NCBI GenBank assembly: GCA_014379965.1
Contig: JACMKU010000161.1
Location: forward strand, 1 to 64,000
Length of the DNA stretch: 64,000 nucleotides
Source of the DNA: Chitinophagaceae bacterium
Lineage (GTDB): Bacteria; Bacteroidota; Bacteroidia; Chitinophagales; Chitinophagaceae
Reading direction: 5' to 3'
The translations under genes and the position numbers were made by a program. A model generated the notes under the pieces. That model made no database searches and had not been told where the DNA came from. It saw nothing but the letters and a program-made list of their open reading frames with translations. This document shows, in pieces, positions 1 to 6,726 of this stretch. Each line of letters begins with the position of its first letter. Within the stretch, counting starts at the first letter, position 1.

Positions 1-30
1 GGGTGGGGGTTTTGCGTCGGGAATACCCAT

Positions 31-82
31 GCGGGAGACTGGAGGCGGGAGACTGGAGGCGGGAGACTGGAGGCGGGAGGCT
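31..82. repeat. Tandem 14-bp repeat
   Basis: About three and a half head-to-tail copies of the unit GGGAGACTGGAGGC fill this stretch at the left edge of the window, followed by the degenerate tail GGGAGGCTGTACTGGATACT. No gene overlaps it. It resembles the other low-complexity arrays found between genes in this window. Confidence 0.85.
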
Positions 83-182
83 GTACTGGATACTGGATAG
101 CTCTATAGGTTGATCACTCTGTTTCTCCAACAATTTCTTTGTATTCCTCTGCGCCTCTGTGCCTTTGCGTGAAATTAACTTT

Positions 183-225
183 CGCAATTGAACAGTTGCG
201 CGTATATTTGCAATCAAATGGTTGC
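183..225 (+). promoter_or_regulatory. Promoter with two operator-like palindromes for the ArsR/SRPBCC operon
   Basis: A Bacteroidota-type -7 element, TATATTTG, sits at 203-210. It lies between two imperfect palindromes of the same design: CGCAATTG-AA-CAGTTGCG at 183-200 and GCAATCA-AA-TGGTTGC at 210-225. Both have GCAA/TTGC outer arms and a central AA, and their centres are 26 bp apart. The second ends 6 bp before the ArsR start codon. I infer autorepression by the ArsR protein. No good -33 element was found at standard spacing. Confidence 0.6.
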
Positions 226-231
226 ACAATA

Positions 232-552
232 ATGAGAAGAGATCCTTTCCAGGCGATTGCCGATCCTACGCGCAGGGCGATCCTGAGCCTGCTCGCGCTT
301 GGCGCAATGACACCGAATGCCATCGCCGCTAATTTTGACAGCACCAGGCAAGCGATATCGAAACACATCCAGATACTCAGCGAATGCGAACTATTAAAGC
401 AGGAACAGTCTGGCCGGGAAATCTATTATTACCTCAACCATAGAAAAATGAAGGAAGTAGACACGTGGATGGAACAGTTCCGCAAGCTCTGGAACAAACG
501 CTTTACTCAACTCGACACTGTATTAGATAACCTCAAAAAACAAAAGAAATGA
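232..552 (+). CDS. ArsR-family winged-helix transcriptional regulator
   Basis: A 106-residue DNA-binding repressor of the ArsR/SmtB type. It opens with the typical [18 protein letters not shown] and continues through a winged helix with recognition-helix sequence [13 protein letters not shown]. There is no cysteine cluster like that of metal-sensing ArsR proteins, which suits the sub-group that pairs with SRPBCC proteins. The start at 232 is preferred over an in-frame ATG at 139 because the family begins at MRRDPFQ and because the promoter and operators lie between the two ATGs. The stop overlaps the next start by 4 bp (ATGA), so the two genes are probably translationally coupled. Its ligand cannot be read from sequence. 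Confidence 0.92.
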   Translation: MRRDPFQAIADPTRRAILSLLALGAMTPNAIAANFDSTRQAISKHIQILSECELLKQEQSGREIYYYLNHRKMKEVDTWMEQFRKLWNKRFTQLDTVLDNLKKQKK

Positions 553-1037
553 AGCACGAAGCAATTTTCGATCAAGACAAGGAGAATAAGAAGATGACGA
601 TCACACGTCCGTTCAACGCCTCCCTCCCATTGGTTTGGGATGCATGGACGAAAGCGGAAATTCTTGATCAATGGTGGGCCCCTGAACCATACAAGACAGA
701 AACAAAATCAATGGACTTCCACGAGGGTGGCTTCTGGCTATATGCAATGGTCGGCGAAGGCCAGAAACACTGGTGTCGCGCAGACTACAAGAAAATTAAG
801 CCAAAGACAAATTTCACTTATATAGATGCCTTTTGTGATGAGAACGGCAAGTCAACCAACTTTCCAAACATGCATTGGCTAAATGAATTCGCAGAAACGA
901 ACGGTACAACCACAGTAACGGTCAACATTACATTCCCTACACAGGAGGACATGGATAAGATCATGGAGATGGGATTCAAGGAAGGCTTCACTGCGGGATT
1001 GAATAATCTGGAGGAGTATTTGGCGAAGAAGAAGTGA
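549..1037 (+). CDS. SRPBCC (AHSA1-like) domain protein
   Basis: A 162-residue single-domain protein of the START/Bet v1-like superfamily, in the branch related to the Aha1 C-terminal domain. Visible marks are [28 protein letters not shown] near the N-terminus and a C-terminal helix ending in GLNNLEEYL, both standard for AHSA1 proteins. The fold makes a hydrophobic cavity that binds small ligands, but the ligand here is unknown. It is co-transcribed with the upstream ArsR gene (4-bp overlap). ArsR-SRPBCC pairs of this kind are very common in soil and freshwater bacteria, and the regulator probably controls this gene. Confidence 0.9.
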   Translation: MKHEAIFDQDKENKKMTITRPFNASLPLVWDAWTKAEILDQWWAPEPYKTETKSMDFHEGGFWLYAMVGEGQKHWCRADYKKIKPKTNFTYIDAFCDENGKSTNFPNMHWLNEFAETNGTTTVTVNITFPTQEDMDKIMEMGFKEGFTAGLNNLEEYLAKKK

Positions 1038-1144
1038 CAGGAATCATATGCTGTGCGGATGCGTGTCTCCAAGAATCCGAACTTCAAATAATTGGCGCGC
1101 CCTTTTTATCAAGGTCCAGAGCAAAATGCATTTCGAATACTTAG

Positions 1145-1177
1145 GGTGTCACCCCGGGCTTGACCCGGGGTCTTTCT
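1145..1177. repeat. CCCCGGG inverted repeat (copy 1)
   Basis: A palindrome, ACCCCGGG-CTTGA-CCCGGGGT, sits at 1151-1171 with flanking GTGTC and CTTTCTC. A reverse-oriented near copy occurs at 3421-3452. The two copies bracket the LuxR/DUF4199 segment. The rest of the gap between 1038 and 1293 holds no recognisable gene. Confidence 0.8.
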
Positions 1178-1293
1178 CTAATTTTAATTCCGACGGTTGA
1201 AAAGGCTATAATGTGAGTTGGATTTCCGAGTGCATTGATCTATGTTGGTAAATCTAGAACCTGCGAAGCCAGTCACTGTCATCCAACTACTAC

Positions 1294-1836
1294 ATGAGCG
1301 ACTCTTGCATCTCAATTGTTCCTGCAATATCGAGCTATCCAGACCATCTTCGCCAATCCAGGGAAATCCTGGATTGGCTAACGACGCTAGATATCGTGAA
1401 ATCGAAGCCGTCTGACTGCGTACTCTCGCAAGAGCAAGGTTATGCAGTGTCAGAAGGCGCACGTAAAGTCACTAAAAACTCTAAGTATTTGCCATTTGAT
1501 CTTCATGTAAACGGCCTTGAAATAATTGTCACCAGACAAGTTTTTGATAACGGCGGAAATGGTATTGAGGAATTAATCTGTCCTATTTGCAAGCACGATA
1601 TTTCTTCAGAGGATTGGGATTTTCTAAATGATTGGACAAAGGATACGAGAGATAATATCACTTGCCCACTATGCAATGGTTCATCGGAAATACATAGTTA
1701 TACGTTTAAACCTGAATGGGGATTTAGCAATCTTGGATTTTCGTTCTGGAATTGGCCAGAATTCCAAGAAGGCTTCCTTGAAGAATTTAGAGACCGGTTA
1801 GCGAGTGAGATAAACATCGTTTATAGAAGGGTATAA
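1294..1836 (+). CDS. Hypothetical protein with paired CxxC (zinc-ribbon-like) motifs
   Basis: A 180-residue protein with no signal peptide or membrane segment. Residues 96-99 (CPIC) and 124-127 (CPLC) form two CxxC knuckles about 25 residues apart, consistent with one structural zinc site. The N-terminal half (CISIVPAISSYPDHLRQSRE and a segment around DILDWL-type residues) looks like a conserved domain seen in hypothetical proteins of Bacteroidota and Burkholderia. The C-terminal third is aromatic-rich. It stands alone between the SRPBCC gene and the LuxR-type regulator on the same strand. Function unknown. Two cysteine pairs with sensible spacing and normal codon use support a real gene. Confidence 0.7.
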   Translation: MSDSCISIVPAISSYPDHLRQSREILDWLTTLDIVKSKPSDCVLSQEQGYAVSEGARKVTKNSKYLPFDLHVNGLEIIVTRQVFDNGGNGIEELICPICKHDISSEDWDFLNDWTKDTRDNITCPLCNGSSEIHSYTFKPEWGFSNLGFSFWNWPEFQEGFLEEFRDRLASEINIVYRRV

Positions 1837-2001
1837 AGTTTCTTCAAATATCAATTCTGACATAACCGCTAAGCATCGCCCACAAAATATCGGCTTGAAA
1901 GGTCGATTACTTTGGAAATGAATTCTGAAAACGCCAGCTTTGTAGAAAAGGCACCGGGTCAAACCTTGGATGGTACCCGAAGTGATTGAATCGTAGTTAT
2001 T

Positions 2002-2481
2002 ATGGCAGTTAACAAAAACTTCCTGACTAAACATAAAGCGACTATAATTTATAGTATCAGTTTAGCCCTCCTGCTGTTTCTTCTCAAATGGTTAGAACTT
2101 CGTTTCCTGATCTTTGACCACTCATTTGAAATTTACGTCGGCTTTATTGCACTCATTTTTACCGGACTGGGCATATGGCTTGCCTTAAAGCTTTCTAGGC
2201 CAAAAATCAAAACAGTAGTAGTAGAAAAGGAAGTGTACGTGACCAGGAACGAAAATTTCGTCCTGGATACAACGCTCGTCTCCAGGCTAGAACTCAGCAA
2301 ACGGGAGTTGGAAATATTAAGTTTATTGGCACAAGGCCACAGCAACCAGGAAATTGCCACCAAACTCTTCGTTTCATTAAGCACCGTCAAGACACACCTT
2401 CAGAACCTTTTTGAAAAACTTGATGTGAAAAGACGAACACAGGCAGTTGAGAAAGCTAGAAGTTTAAGCCTCATACCTTAA
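2002..2481 (+). CDS. Membrane-anchored LuxR/GerE-type transcriptional regulator
   Basis: A 159-residue protein with two predicted transmembrane helices (about residues 14-31 and 44-63), a short linker, and a C-terminal LuxR-type helix-turn-helix at about 97-157. The HTH is marked by [25 protein letters not shown] followed by [22 protein letters not shown]. There is no receiver domain, so it is a membrane-tethered regulator, not a classical response regulator. The DUF4199 membrane gene starts about 110 nt downstream on the same strand, and this pairing is frequent in Bacteroidota. That suggests the DUF4199 protein modulates the regulator or is its target. Signal unknown. Confidence 0.88.
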   Translation: MAVNKNFLTKHKATIIYSISLALLLFLLKWLELRFLIFDHSFEIYVGFIALIFTGLGIWLALKLSRPKIKTVVVEKEVYVTRNENFVLDTTLVSRLELSKRELEILSLLAQGHSNQEIATKLFVSLSTVKTHLQNLFEKLDVKRRTQAVEKARSLSLIP

Positions 2482-2590
2482 AACGCTCCTACTTTGGTAT
2501 GAAAATAAGCGCGATAGCGAAAGAAATGGCCGAAAGTATGAGTGGAAGAAGCTGTGCAATGGTCACATTTGCACCAACAAAAAATCAACA

Positions 2591-3124
2591 ATGAAAAAGA
2601 ATATTATCATCTATGGGGTCATTGCGGGCCTTCTTGTTTCTACTTTCATGCTAGCAACTGTCAACTACATTAGCCATTGCGAAGGCAGCGTGGACTTTGA
2701 GACGAGCATGCTCATCGGGTACGCCTCAATGCTCGTCGCCTTTTCACTTGTCTTTGTTGGCATTCGCAATTACAGGAACAAGTATAATGGAGGGATTATC
2801 AGTTTTGGCAAGGCGTTCCAAATTGGGGGTTTGATCGTATTAATTGCTTCCACCATTTATGTGGTAGCCTGGCTCATCGACTACTTCTTTTTCATCCCTG
2901 ATTTTATGGAAAAATATTCGGCTGCGGAGCTGGCGAAATTGAAAGCAAGCGGCGCAAGCCAGGTAGAAATTGATAAGGAGACCAATGAAATGGCAAAGTT
3001 TGCTAAGATGTATAAGAATCCATTCTTTAATGCGATGATGACTTATGTGGAGATTTTACCGGTGGGGTTGGTTGTGACGCTTATCAGTTCATTTATATTA
3101 AGAAGAAAAACGGTGAAGAATTAG
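2591..3124 (+). CDS. DUF4199 family membrane protein
   Basis: A 177-residue integral membrane protein with four predicted hydrophobic helices, roughly residues 7-27, 38-60, 75-100 and 145-170. A charged loop containing KYSAAELAKLKASGASQVEID precedes the last helix. This layout and the conserved FGKAFQIGG segment after helix 2 are typical of DUF4199 proteins of Bacteroidota. No biochemical role is established for the family. It is the last gene of a likely two-gene unit with the upstream LuxR-type regulator, and a perfect 17-bp hairpin at 3153-3190 follows its stop. Confidence 0.85.
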   Translation: MKKNIIIYGVIAGLLVSTFMLATVNYISHCEGSVDFETSMLIGYASMLVAFSLVFVGIRNYRNKYNGGIISFGKAFQIGGLIVLIASTIYVVAWLIDYFFFIPDFMEKYSAAELAKLKASGASQVEIDKETNEMAKFAKMYKNPFFNAMMTYVEILPVGLVVTLISSFILRRKTVKN

Positions 3125-3152
3125 TGGAAGGTAACTGATCTGCCCTCGAGCT

Positions 3153-3190
3153 TGATGCTCGGATGCGTGGAGACACGCATCCGAGCATCA
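3153..3190. repeat. Perfect 17-bp hairpin (GGATGCGTG family)
   Basis: Arms TGATGCTCGGATGCGTG and its exact reverse complement are separated by GAGA. Related degenerate GGATGCGTG/CACGCATCC motifs recur at about 1055, 3297 and 3379. There is no following T-run, so it is either a REP-like palindrome or a transcript-end stabiliser for DUF4199. The gap from 3125 to 3520 contains these palindromes and no gene. Confidence 0.85.
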
Positions 3191-3420
3191 GAATTTTGGA
3201 CACATTGAAGGTTGACTACACTAGAAGATTTTAACGCGCAAAGTTTGAAACTTTGTCACAGGTTTTATAGCGCTGGACGAAACCATTTGCCGCCCGGATG
3301 CTTGTCCTCACGCATCCGTATCTCTATCATAACCAAACAACGATGATTGTAAAACTTGATCGCTCATTCCTTAAACAGCGGATGCGTGGCGACACGCATC
3401 GGGCCGTCAAGATTTGAGAA

Positions 3421-3452
3421 AAAGACCCCGGGTCAAGCCCGGGGAGACACCC
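3421..3452. repeat. CCCCGGG inverted repeat (copy 2, reverse orientation)
   Basis: ACCCCGGG-TCAAG-CCCGGGG with flanking AAAG and GACACCC. It is the reverse-oriented counterpart of the palindrome at 1145-1177. Confidence 0.8.
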
Positions 3453-3520
3453 GAGTGATTGAAGCGTTATTTGAACCTCGAACTCAACTCCTAATTCCGG
3501 ATTCCTGATTCCGGATTCCC

Positions 3521-3554
3521 AAAAAAAAAGACCCTGAATTTAATCAGAGTCCTT
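3521..3554 (-). terminator. Rho-independent terminator after the tRNA-like fragment
   Basis: Read on the minus strand, GACTCTGA pairs with TCAGGGTC (one G-T pair) around a TTAAAT loop and is followed by nine T residues. It lies directly 3' of the chimeric tRNA half. Confidence 0.75.
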
Positions 3555-3555
3555 G

Positions 3556-3612
3556 TGATCCCGCTGGGACTCGAACCCAGGGCCCTCCCGACTAAAGTCG
3601 GGATGCTCTACC
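3556..3612 (-). pseudogene. Chimeric tRNA-Lys 3' half (partial tRNA)
   Basis: On the minus strand this stretch reads from the D-arm GGTAGAGCA through the T-arm and acceptor strand of tRNA-Lys. It is identical to the intact gene at 3984-4056 over GGGCCCTGGGTTCGAGTCCC and beyond. There is no 5' half, and the anticodon arm is replaced by the palindrome CCCGACTTTAGTCGGG, which cannot form a 5-bp stem with a 7-nt loop. It therefore should not work as a tRNA. The 3' end of the GIY-YIG gene runs into it (3592-3612), so the last codons and stop of that gene come from tRNA-derived sequence. A terminator follows. Confidence 0.85.
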
Positions 3613-3852
3613 CTTCGCAATCAAATCTTCAATGTAACGACGCGACTTCATCCTTTTTATTTGCATTTCTCTTCGCCTTGCATCGAGTAAAACTTCAAAC
3701 TCTTCTAGGTACACTACCTGCCACGGCACACCCAAACTTGTGAATTTTGAATGTCCAGAATTATGTTCATATAACCTTCGTTCGAGGTTTGTGCATGAAC
3801 CAATATAATACTTGTCTAACCTTACTGAATAAAGTATGTAAGCAAAGGGCAT
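3592..3852 (-). CDS. Small GIY-YIG nuclease domain protein
   Basis: An 86-residue protein made almost entirely of one GIY-YIG (UvrC N-terminal-like) nuclease domain. The GIY and YIG strands correspond to AYILYSV (4-10) and KYYIGSC (14-20). The catalytic arginine is in ERRLYEH (24-30), and the metal-binding glutamate is likely E62 in RRREMQIK. Stand-alone GIY-YIG proteins of this size are abundant in Bacteroidota, usually with no known substrate. Its C-terminus (GRASRL) and stop are encoded by tRNA-Lys-derived sequence. The gene sits between two extra tRNA-Lys 3' halves downstream of the intact tRNA-Lys, like the cargo of a small mobile unit. No own promoter is evident. It may be read through from the tRNA. 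Confidence 0.85.
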   Translation of the reverse strand: MPFAYILYSVRLDKYYIGSCTNLERRLYEHNSGHSKFTSLGVPWQVVYLEEFEVLLDARRREMQIKRMKSRRYIEDLIAKGRASRL

Positions 3853-3889
3853 AAAAAAAAGGTTTCTTCTTGATGAAATAGTAACCTTT
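3853..3889 (-). terminator. Terminator-like hairpin 5' of the GIY-YIG gene
   Basis: The minus strand shows AAAGGTTACTATTTC followed by GAAGAAACCTTTTTTTT, an imperfect stem with a T-run that ends just before the GIY-YIG start codon. It resembles the terminator of the intact tRNA-Lys at 3947-3982 and appears to be its duplicated, partly decayed copy. Confidence 0.55.
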
Positions 3890-3941
3890 TGATCTCAATG
3901 GGACCTAAACCGGCCATCTTAACTATTGTCGGGATGTCTGG
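3890..3941 (-). pseudogene. Decayed second tRNA-Lys 3' half
   Basis: The minus strand contains CATCCCGAC, then a degraded T-arm (GGCCGGTTTAGGTCCCA) and GAGATCA, immediately followed by a terminator-like hairpin. The order and spacing match the chimeric fragment at 3556-3612 and the intact tRNA 3' end, but with many substitutions and small gaps. I read it as an older duplicated copy of the same tRNA 3' half. Confidence 0.5.
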
Positions 3942-3946
3942 TGAAA

Positions 3947-3982
3947 ACAAAAAAGGTTACCGCTCCTTGAAACAGTAACCTT
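3947..3982 (-). terminator. tRNA-Lys terminator
   Basis: The minus strand reads AAGGTTACTGTTTC, a short loop, then GAGCGGTAACC followed by a run of T. It begins directly after the tRNA-Lys acceptor stem. Confidence 0.75.
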
Positions 3983-3983
3983 G

Positions 3984-4056
3984 TGATCCCGCTGGGACTC
4001 GAACCCAGGGCCCCAACATTAAAAGTGTTGTGCTCTACCAACTGAGCTACGAGATC
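3984..4056 (-). tRNA. tRNA-Lys (anticodon TTT)
   Basis: A complete 73-nt cloverleaf without encoded CCA. The acceptor stem GATCTCG pairs with CGGGATC (one G-T pair) and the discriminator base is A. The D-arm contains GCTCAGTTGGTAGAGC. The anticodon stem CAACA/TGTTG carries loop CTTTTAA with anticodon TTT, and the T-arm contains GGTTCGAGTCC. A Bacteroidota promoter lies upstream at 4098-4129 and a terminator directly downstream. Two further 3' halves of the same tRNA follow downstream on the same strand. Confidence 0.96.
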
Positions 4057-4097
4057 TTCCACCAATCACAACCTGGAAGCGGTCGTGTTTGGGAGTG

Positions 4098-4129
4098 CAA
4101 AAATACGCCCCCACACCATCCATACCAAA
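4098..4129 (-). promoter_or_regulatory. Promoter of tRNA-Lys
   Basis: The minus strand shows TTTG (4129-4126), 20 nt, then TATTTTTG (4105-4098). This matches the Bacteroidota primary sigma factor consensus, with the -7 element 41 nt upstream of the tRNA. Confidence 0.75.
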
Positions 4130-4239
4130 AATTTCTACCGGTTCATCAAATATCGTCCTTACTGGTTTGCAACACTATATCCCGCATTTTGGAATTGTTG
4201 CTGTTTTTTAAAGTAGGTTTGCCATAAAGATTCTTTTTA

Positions 4240-5049
4240 ATGTCGAGTTATTTCAAAGACAAGGTGGTCATCGTCACCGGAGGCACCGACGGAATCGGCA
4301 AAGCTCTCGTGGAAGAATTACTCTCCCATGGAGCCAAAGTCGCTACTTGCGGTCGTGACCACGATAAATTATACCGCCTCCAATCGACTTTCCCCTCCTA
4401 TCATCTTCATACCATGGTCGCCGATGTTAGCAATGAAAATGATTGCCGTCGCTTCATCGAGACCACCATTAAATTCTTCGGCGGCATCGACGTATTAATT
4501 AACAACGCAGGCATTTCAATGCGCGCTCTCCTGAAAGATGCAAGCTTAGATGTGATCCGGAAAGTAATGGAGATAAATTTCTTCGGCGTAGTCTATTGCA
4601 CCAAATACGCCCTTGAATCGATCATCCAACGCAAAGGAACCATCGTCGGAGTCTCCTCCATCGCTGGATATCGTGGTCTTCCCGGCAGGAATGGATATTC
4701 CGCCTCCAAGTTTGCACTGCAAGGCTGGCTTGAAGCCATTCGCACCGAACTCATGGGCGATGGCGTTCACGTGATGTGGGTCTGCCCAGGTTTCACTACT
4801 TCCAATATCCGCCACGCCGCACTCAATAAGGATGGTGACTCGCAAGGCGAAAGTCCTATGGATGAAGGCAGCATGATGACCGCAGAGGAATGCGCCCGCC
4901 ACATCCTTCGCGCCGTCGAAAAGAAGAAGCGAACCCTCGTGCTCACCTTCACCGGCAAGCGAACAGTTTTCCTGAATAAATTCTTTCCCGGATTTGCAGA
5001 TAAGATGGTGAGGAAGTTCTTCTTTAGAGATGGTAAGCTGGTCAAGTAG
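4240..5049 (+). CDS. Short-chain dehydrogenase/reductase (SDR) family oxidoreductase
   Basis: A 269-residue classical SDR of usual length. The cofactor motif TGGTDGIG is at 13-20, NNAG at 88-91, the catalytic serine around 139-140 (VSSIAG), and the YSASK catalytic Tyr153/Lys157. CGRDHDKL after the second strand ends in arginine rather than an acidic residue, which hints at NADPH preference. The KKRTLVLTFTGKRTVFLNKFFPGFADKMV tail is typical of the membrane-associated DHRS7-like or acyl-substrate SDR branch, but the substrate is not identifiable. It stands alone, followed by a 110-bp inverted low-complexity repeat. Confidence 0.92.
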   Translation: MSSYFKDKVVIVTGGTDGIGKALVEELLSHGAKVATCGRDHDKLYRLQSTFPSYHLHTMVADVSNENDCRRFIETTIKFFGGIDVLINNAGISMRALLKDASLDVIRKVMEINFFGVVYCTKYALESIIQRKGTIVGVSSIAGYRGLPGRNGYSASKFALQGWLEAIRTELMGDGVHVMWVCPGFTTSNIRHAALNKDGDSQGESPMDEGSMMTAEECARHILRAVEKKKRTLVLTFTGKRTVFLNKFFPGFADKMVRKFFFRDGKLVK

Positions 5050-5158
5050 AATGTAAAATGCAAAATATAAAATGTAAAATGATAAAGTACCGACTTACCT
5101 CTATTTTTACTGATCAACTTTTACATTTTAAATTTTAGATTTACCATTTTACATTCAC
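5050..5158. repeat. AATGTAAAATG-type inverted low-complexity repeat
   Basis: Copies of the unit AATGTAAAATG and variants right after the SDR stop are mirrored by CATTTTACATT-type units just before the next start codon, giving a long imperfect palindrome. It may terminate or stabilise the upstream transcript. Confidence 0.7.
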
Positions 5159-5160
5159 AG

Positions 5161-5988
5161 ATGGCGCTGCTCACCCTCACTTCCGACATCGGTCACCAGG
5201 ACTACCTGGTTGGTGCAGTAAAGGCACAGCTCCTACAGATAAACCCCGCATTTTCCATCGTCGACATTTCACATAACCTTTCACCCTTCAATTACCCACA
5301 GGCTGCATATATATGCCGTAGCGCTATTAAGAACTTCCCAAGCTTCAGTTATCATATCATCCTGGTCAACCTTTTCGAGAAGAAGCCAGAACAATTGCTA
5401 CTCGCCTTCCACCAGGAACAGTATATTCTATGCGCCGACAATGGCCTACTCAGCATGATCCTCGAAGAGAAACCGGAGATGGTGATGGGAATACCACTCG
5501 ATAAACTAGCTAACAAGAATACGCTGTACTGTGCAAGTATGATGGGCAAGGTCGTGAACCAGTTACAACAGGGCGAGCCCGTGATGAATATCGGCAATGC
5601 CGACGTTACCTACACCGAGAAGAATCACCTTCGCCCCCTGCTTGATAATAACTGGATAGAAGGGCAGATCATCTACATTGATAATTTCGAGAATGTGATC
5701 GTCAACATCACCCGCGAGCAATTCGAGGAACAACGTGAAGGCCGTAGCTTTCGAATCGTCTTCAAGCGCGACGAGGTGATTGACCGTATCAGTGAGACCT
5801 ACGCCGACGTAAACGAAGGAGAGAAGTTGGCGATCTTCAATAGCGCAGGCTACATGGAAATCGCCATCAACAAAGGAAACGCGGCTGGACTATTTGGATT
5901 AAAAGGATTCTCCGAAAAATCTACCCAGGTAACGGGTATCCTCCAATCCCAGTTATTCTACCAAACAGTCAGAGTCTATTTCGGCTAG
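5161..5988 (+). CDS. SAM hydroxide adenosyltransferase (DUF62 / SAM-dependent halogenase family)
   Basis: A 275-residue enzyme of the chlorinase/fluorinase-like family. Members without halogenase features generally hydrolyse S-adenosylmethionine to adenosine and methionine using an activated water. Conserved marks are LTLTSDIGHQDYLVGAVKA at the N-terminus, the VDISHNLSPFNYPQAA segment, and ADNGLLSMI (the family's DNG motif). The second domain begins near NWIEGQIIYIDNFENVIVNI, a hallmark linker strand. The fluorinase-specific insertion loop is not apparent, so hydrolase activity is the better call. The ATG at 5161 directly abuts the inverted repeat. Single gene with no clear operon partner. 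Confidence 0.9.
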   Translation: MALLTLTSDIGHQDYLVGAVKAQLLQINPAFSIVDISHNLSPFNYPQAAYICRSAIKNFPSFSYHIILVNLFEKKPEQLLLAFHQEQYILCADNGLLSMILEEKPEMVMGIPLDKLANKNTLYCASMMGKVVNQLQQGEPVMNIGNADVTYTEKNHLRPLLDNNWIEGQIIYIDNFENVIVNITREQFEEQREGRSFRIVFKRDEVIDRISETYADVNEGEKLAIFNSAGYMEIAINKGNAAGLFGLKGFSEKSTQVTGILQSQLFYQTVRVYFG

Positions 5989-6013
5989 GTTTCTCAAAGC
6001 TACGAAGGTCAGG

Positions 6014-6078
6014 CACTATTCACTATTCACAACTCACTATTCACTATTCACTATTCACAACTGACCACTGACCACTCA
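6014..6078 (+). repeat. CACTATT tandem repeat
   Basis: The 7-bp unit CACTATT occurs repeatedly, interspersed with CACAACT and GACCACT variants, in the gap before the ABM gene. Confidence 0.8.
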
Positions 6079-6091
6079 CAAAATCGCCGCC

Positions 6092-6409
6092 ATGCCCATC
6101 ATCCGAATCGTTAAAATGAGTTTCCGTCCCGAGGAGATCGATCGCTTCACCAGGATGTTCGACGAACGGAAGGAGCGAATTCGAAGTTTCCCCGGTTGTC
6201 AACATCTCGAACTCTGGCAGGATGAAAAGGAGAACAATACATTTGTTACCTACAGCATCTGGGAGGACGAGCAACACCTGGATCATTACCGGTTCTCCAC
6301 ATTTTTCAAAGAAACCTGGGGCCTCACGAAAGCGCTTTTCCTCGCCAAGGCCGAGGCCTGGACATTACACCAGCGAGTTACAGGAAAAAAAGGTGAAGAA
6401 GAAGGATGA
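6092..6409 (+). CDS. Antibiotic biosynthesis monooxygenase (ABM) domain protein
   Basis: A 105-residue small alpha/beta-barrel protein. Family marks are IIRIVKMSFRPEEIDRF at the start, FPGCQHLELWQDEKENNTFVTYSIWEDEQHLDHYR in the middle, and a terminal helix. ABM-fold proteins act as small dimeric monooxygenases (quinone-forming or heme-degrading) or as cofactor-free oxidases. Nothing here identifies the substrate. The FxxxWxDEQHLDxYR pattern is common in Bacteroidota hypothetical ABM proteins. It is flanked on both sides by intergenic repeats and appears monocistronic. Confidence 0.85.
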   Translation: MPIIRIVKMSFRPEEIDRFTRMFDERKERIRSFPGCQHLELWQDEKENNTFVTYSIWEDEQHLDHYRFSTFFKETWGLTKALFLAKAEAWTLHQRVTGKKGEEEG

Positions 6410-6458
6410 TTTTCTTAGTCAGCTAATTGATCATAGGTAGAGCTTTTCGCCTGCTTTT

Positions 6459-6585
6459 CTAACGCAAAGACTACAGTTTCACGCAAAGACGCAACGTTCC
6501 GCAAAGTCGCAAAGGGGTCACTCCAGATATCGGAATCTCTTTGCGCCTTTGCGATTCTTTGCGTCTTTGCGAGAAACCAAATTGT
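6459..6585. repeat. CACGCAAAGACGCAAAG-family palindrome (copy at 6.5 kb)
   Basis: Left arm copies of ACGCAAAGACGCAA and GCAAAGTCGCAAAGG are mirrored by CTTTGCGCCTTTGCG and TTTGCGTCTTTGCG on the right, separated by about 25 nt. This fills most of the 316-bp gap before the DUF2723 gene. No gene is present. A TATTTTTG -7-like box occurs at 6669-6676, about 50 nt before the next start. Confidence 0.85.
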
Positions 6586-6726
6586 GGCTCTACAAATTAT
6601 ACCCGCCACTGCTCACATTATTAAGGAATTGACAGGCGAGAAACTTCCCTATATGCGCTGAAATCTCCTATTTTTGCGGCTTCCCGATCCTCTATCACCG
6701 GGATACTACAAAATCATTCATTTACT

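Noticed and set aside
139-231. N-terminal extension of the ArsR gene
   Set aside because: The extra 31 residues translate the repeat half-site, promoter and operators, and the family starts at MRRDPFQ.
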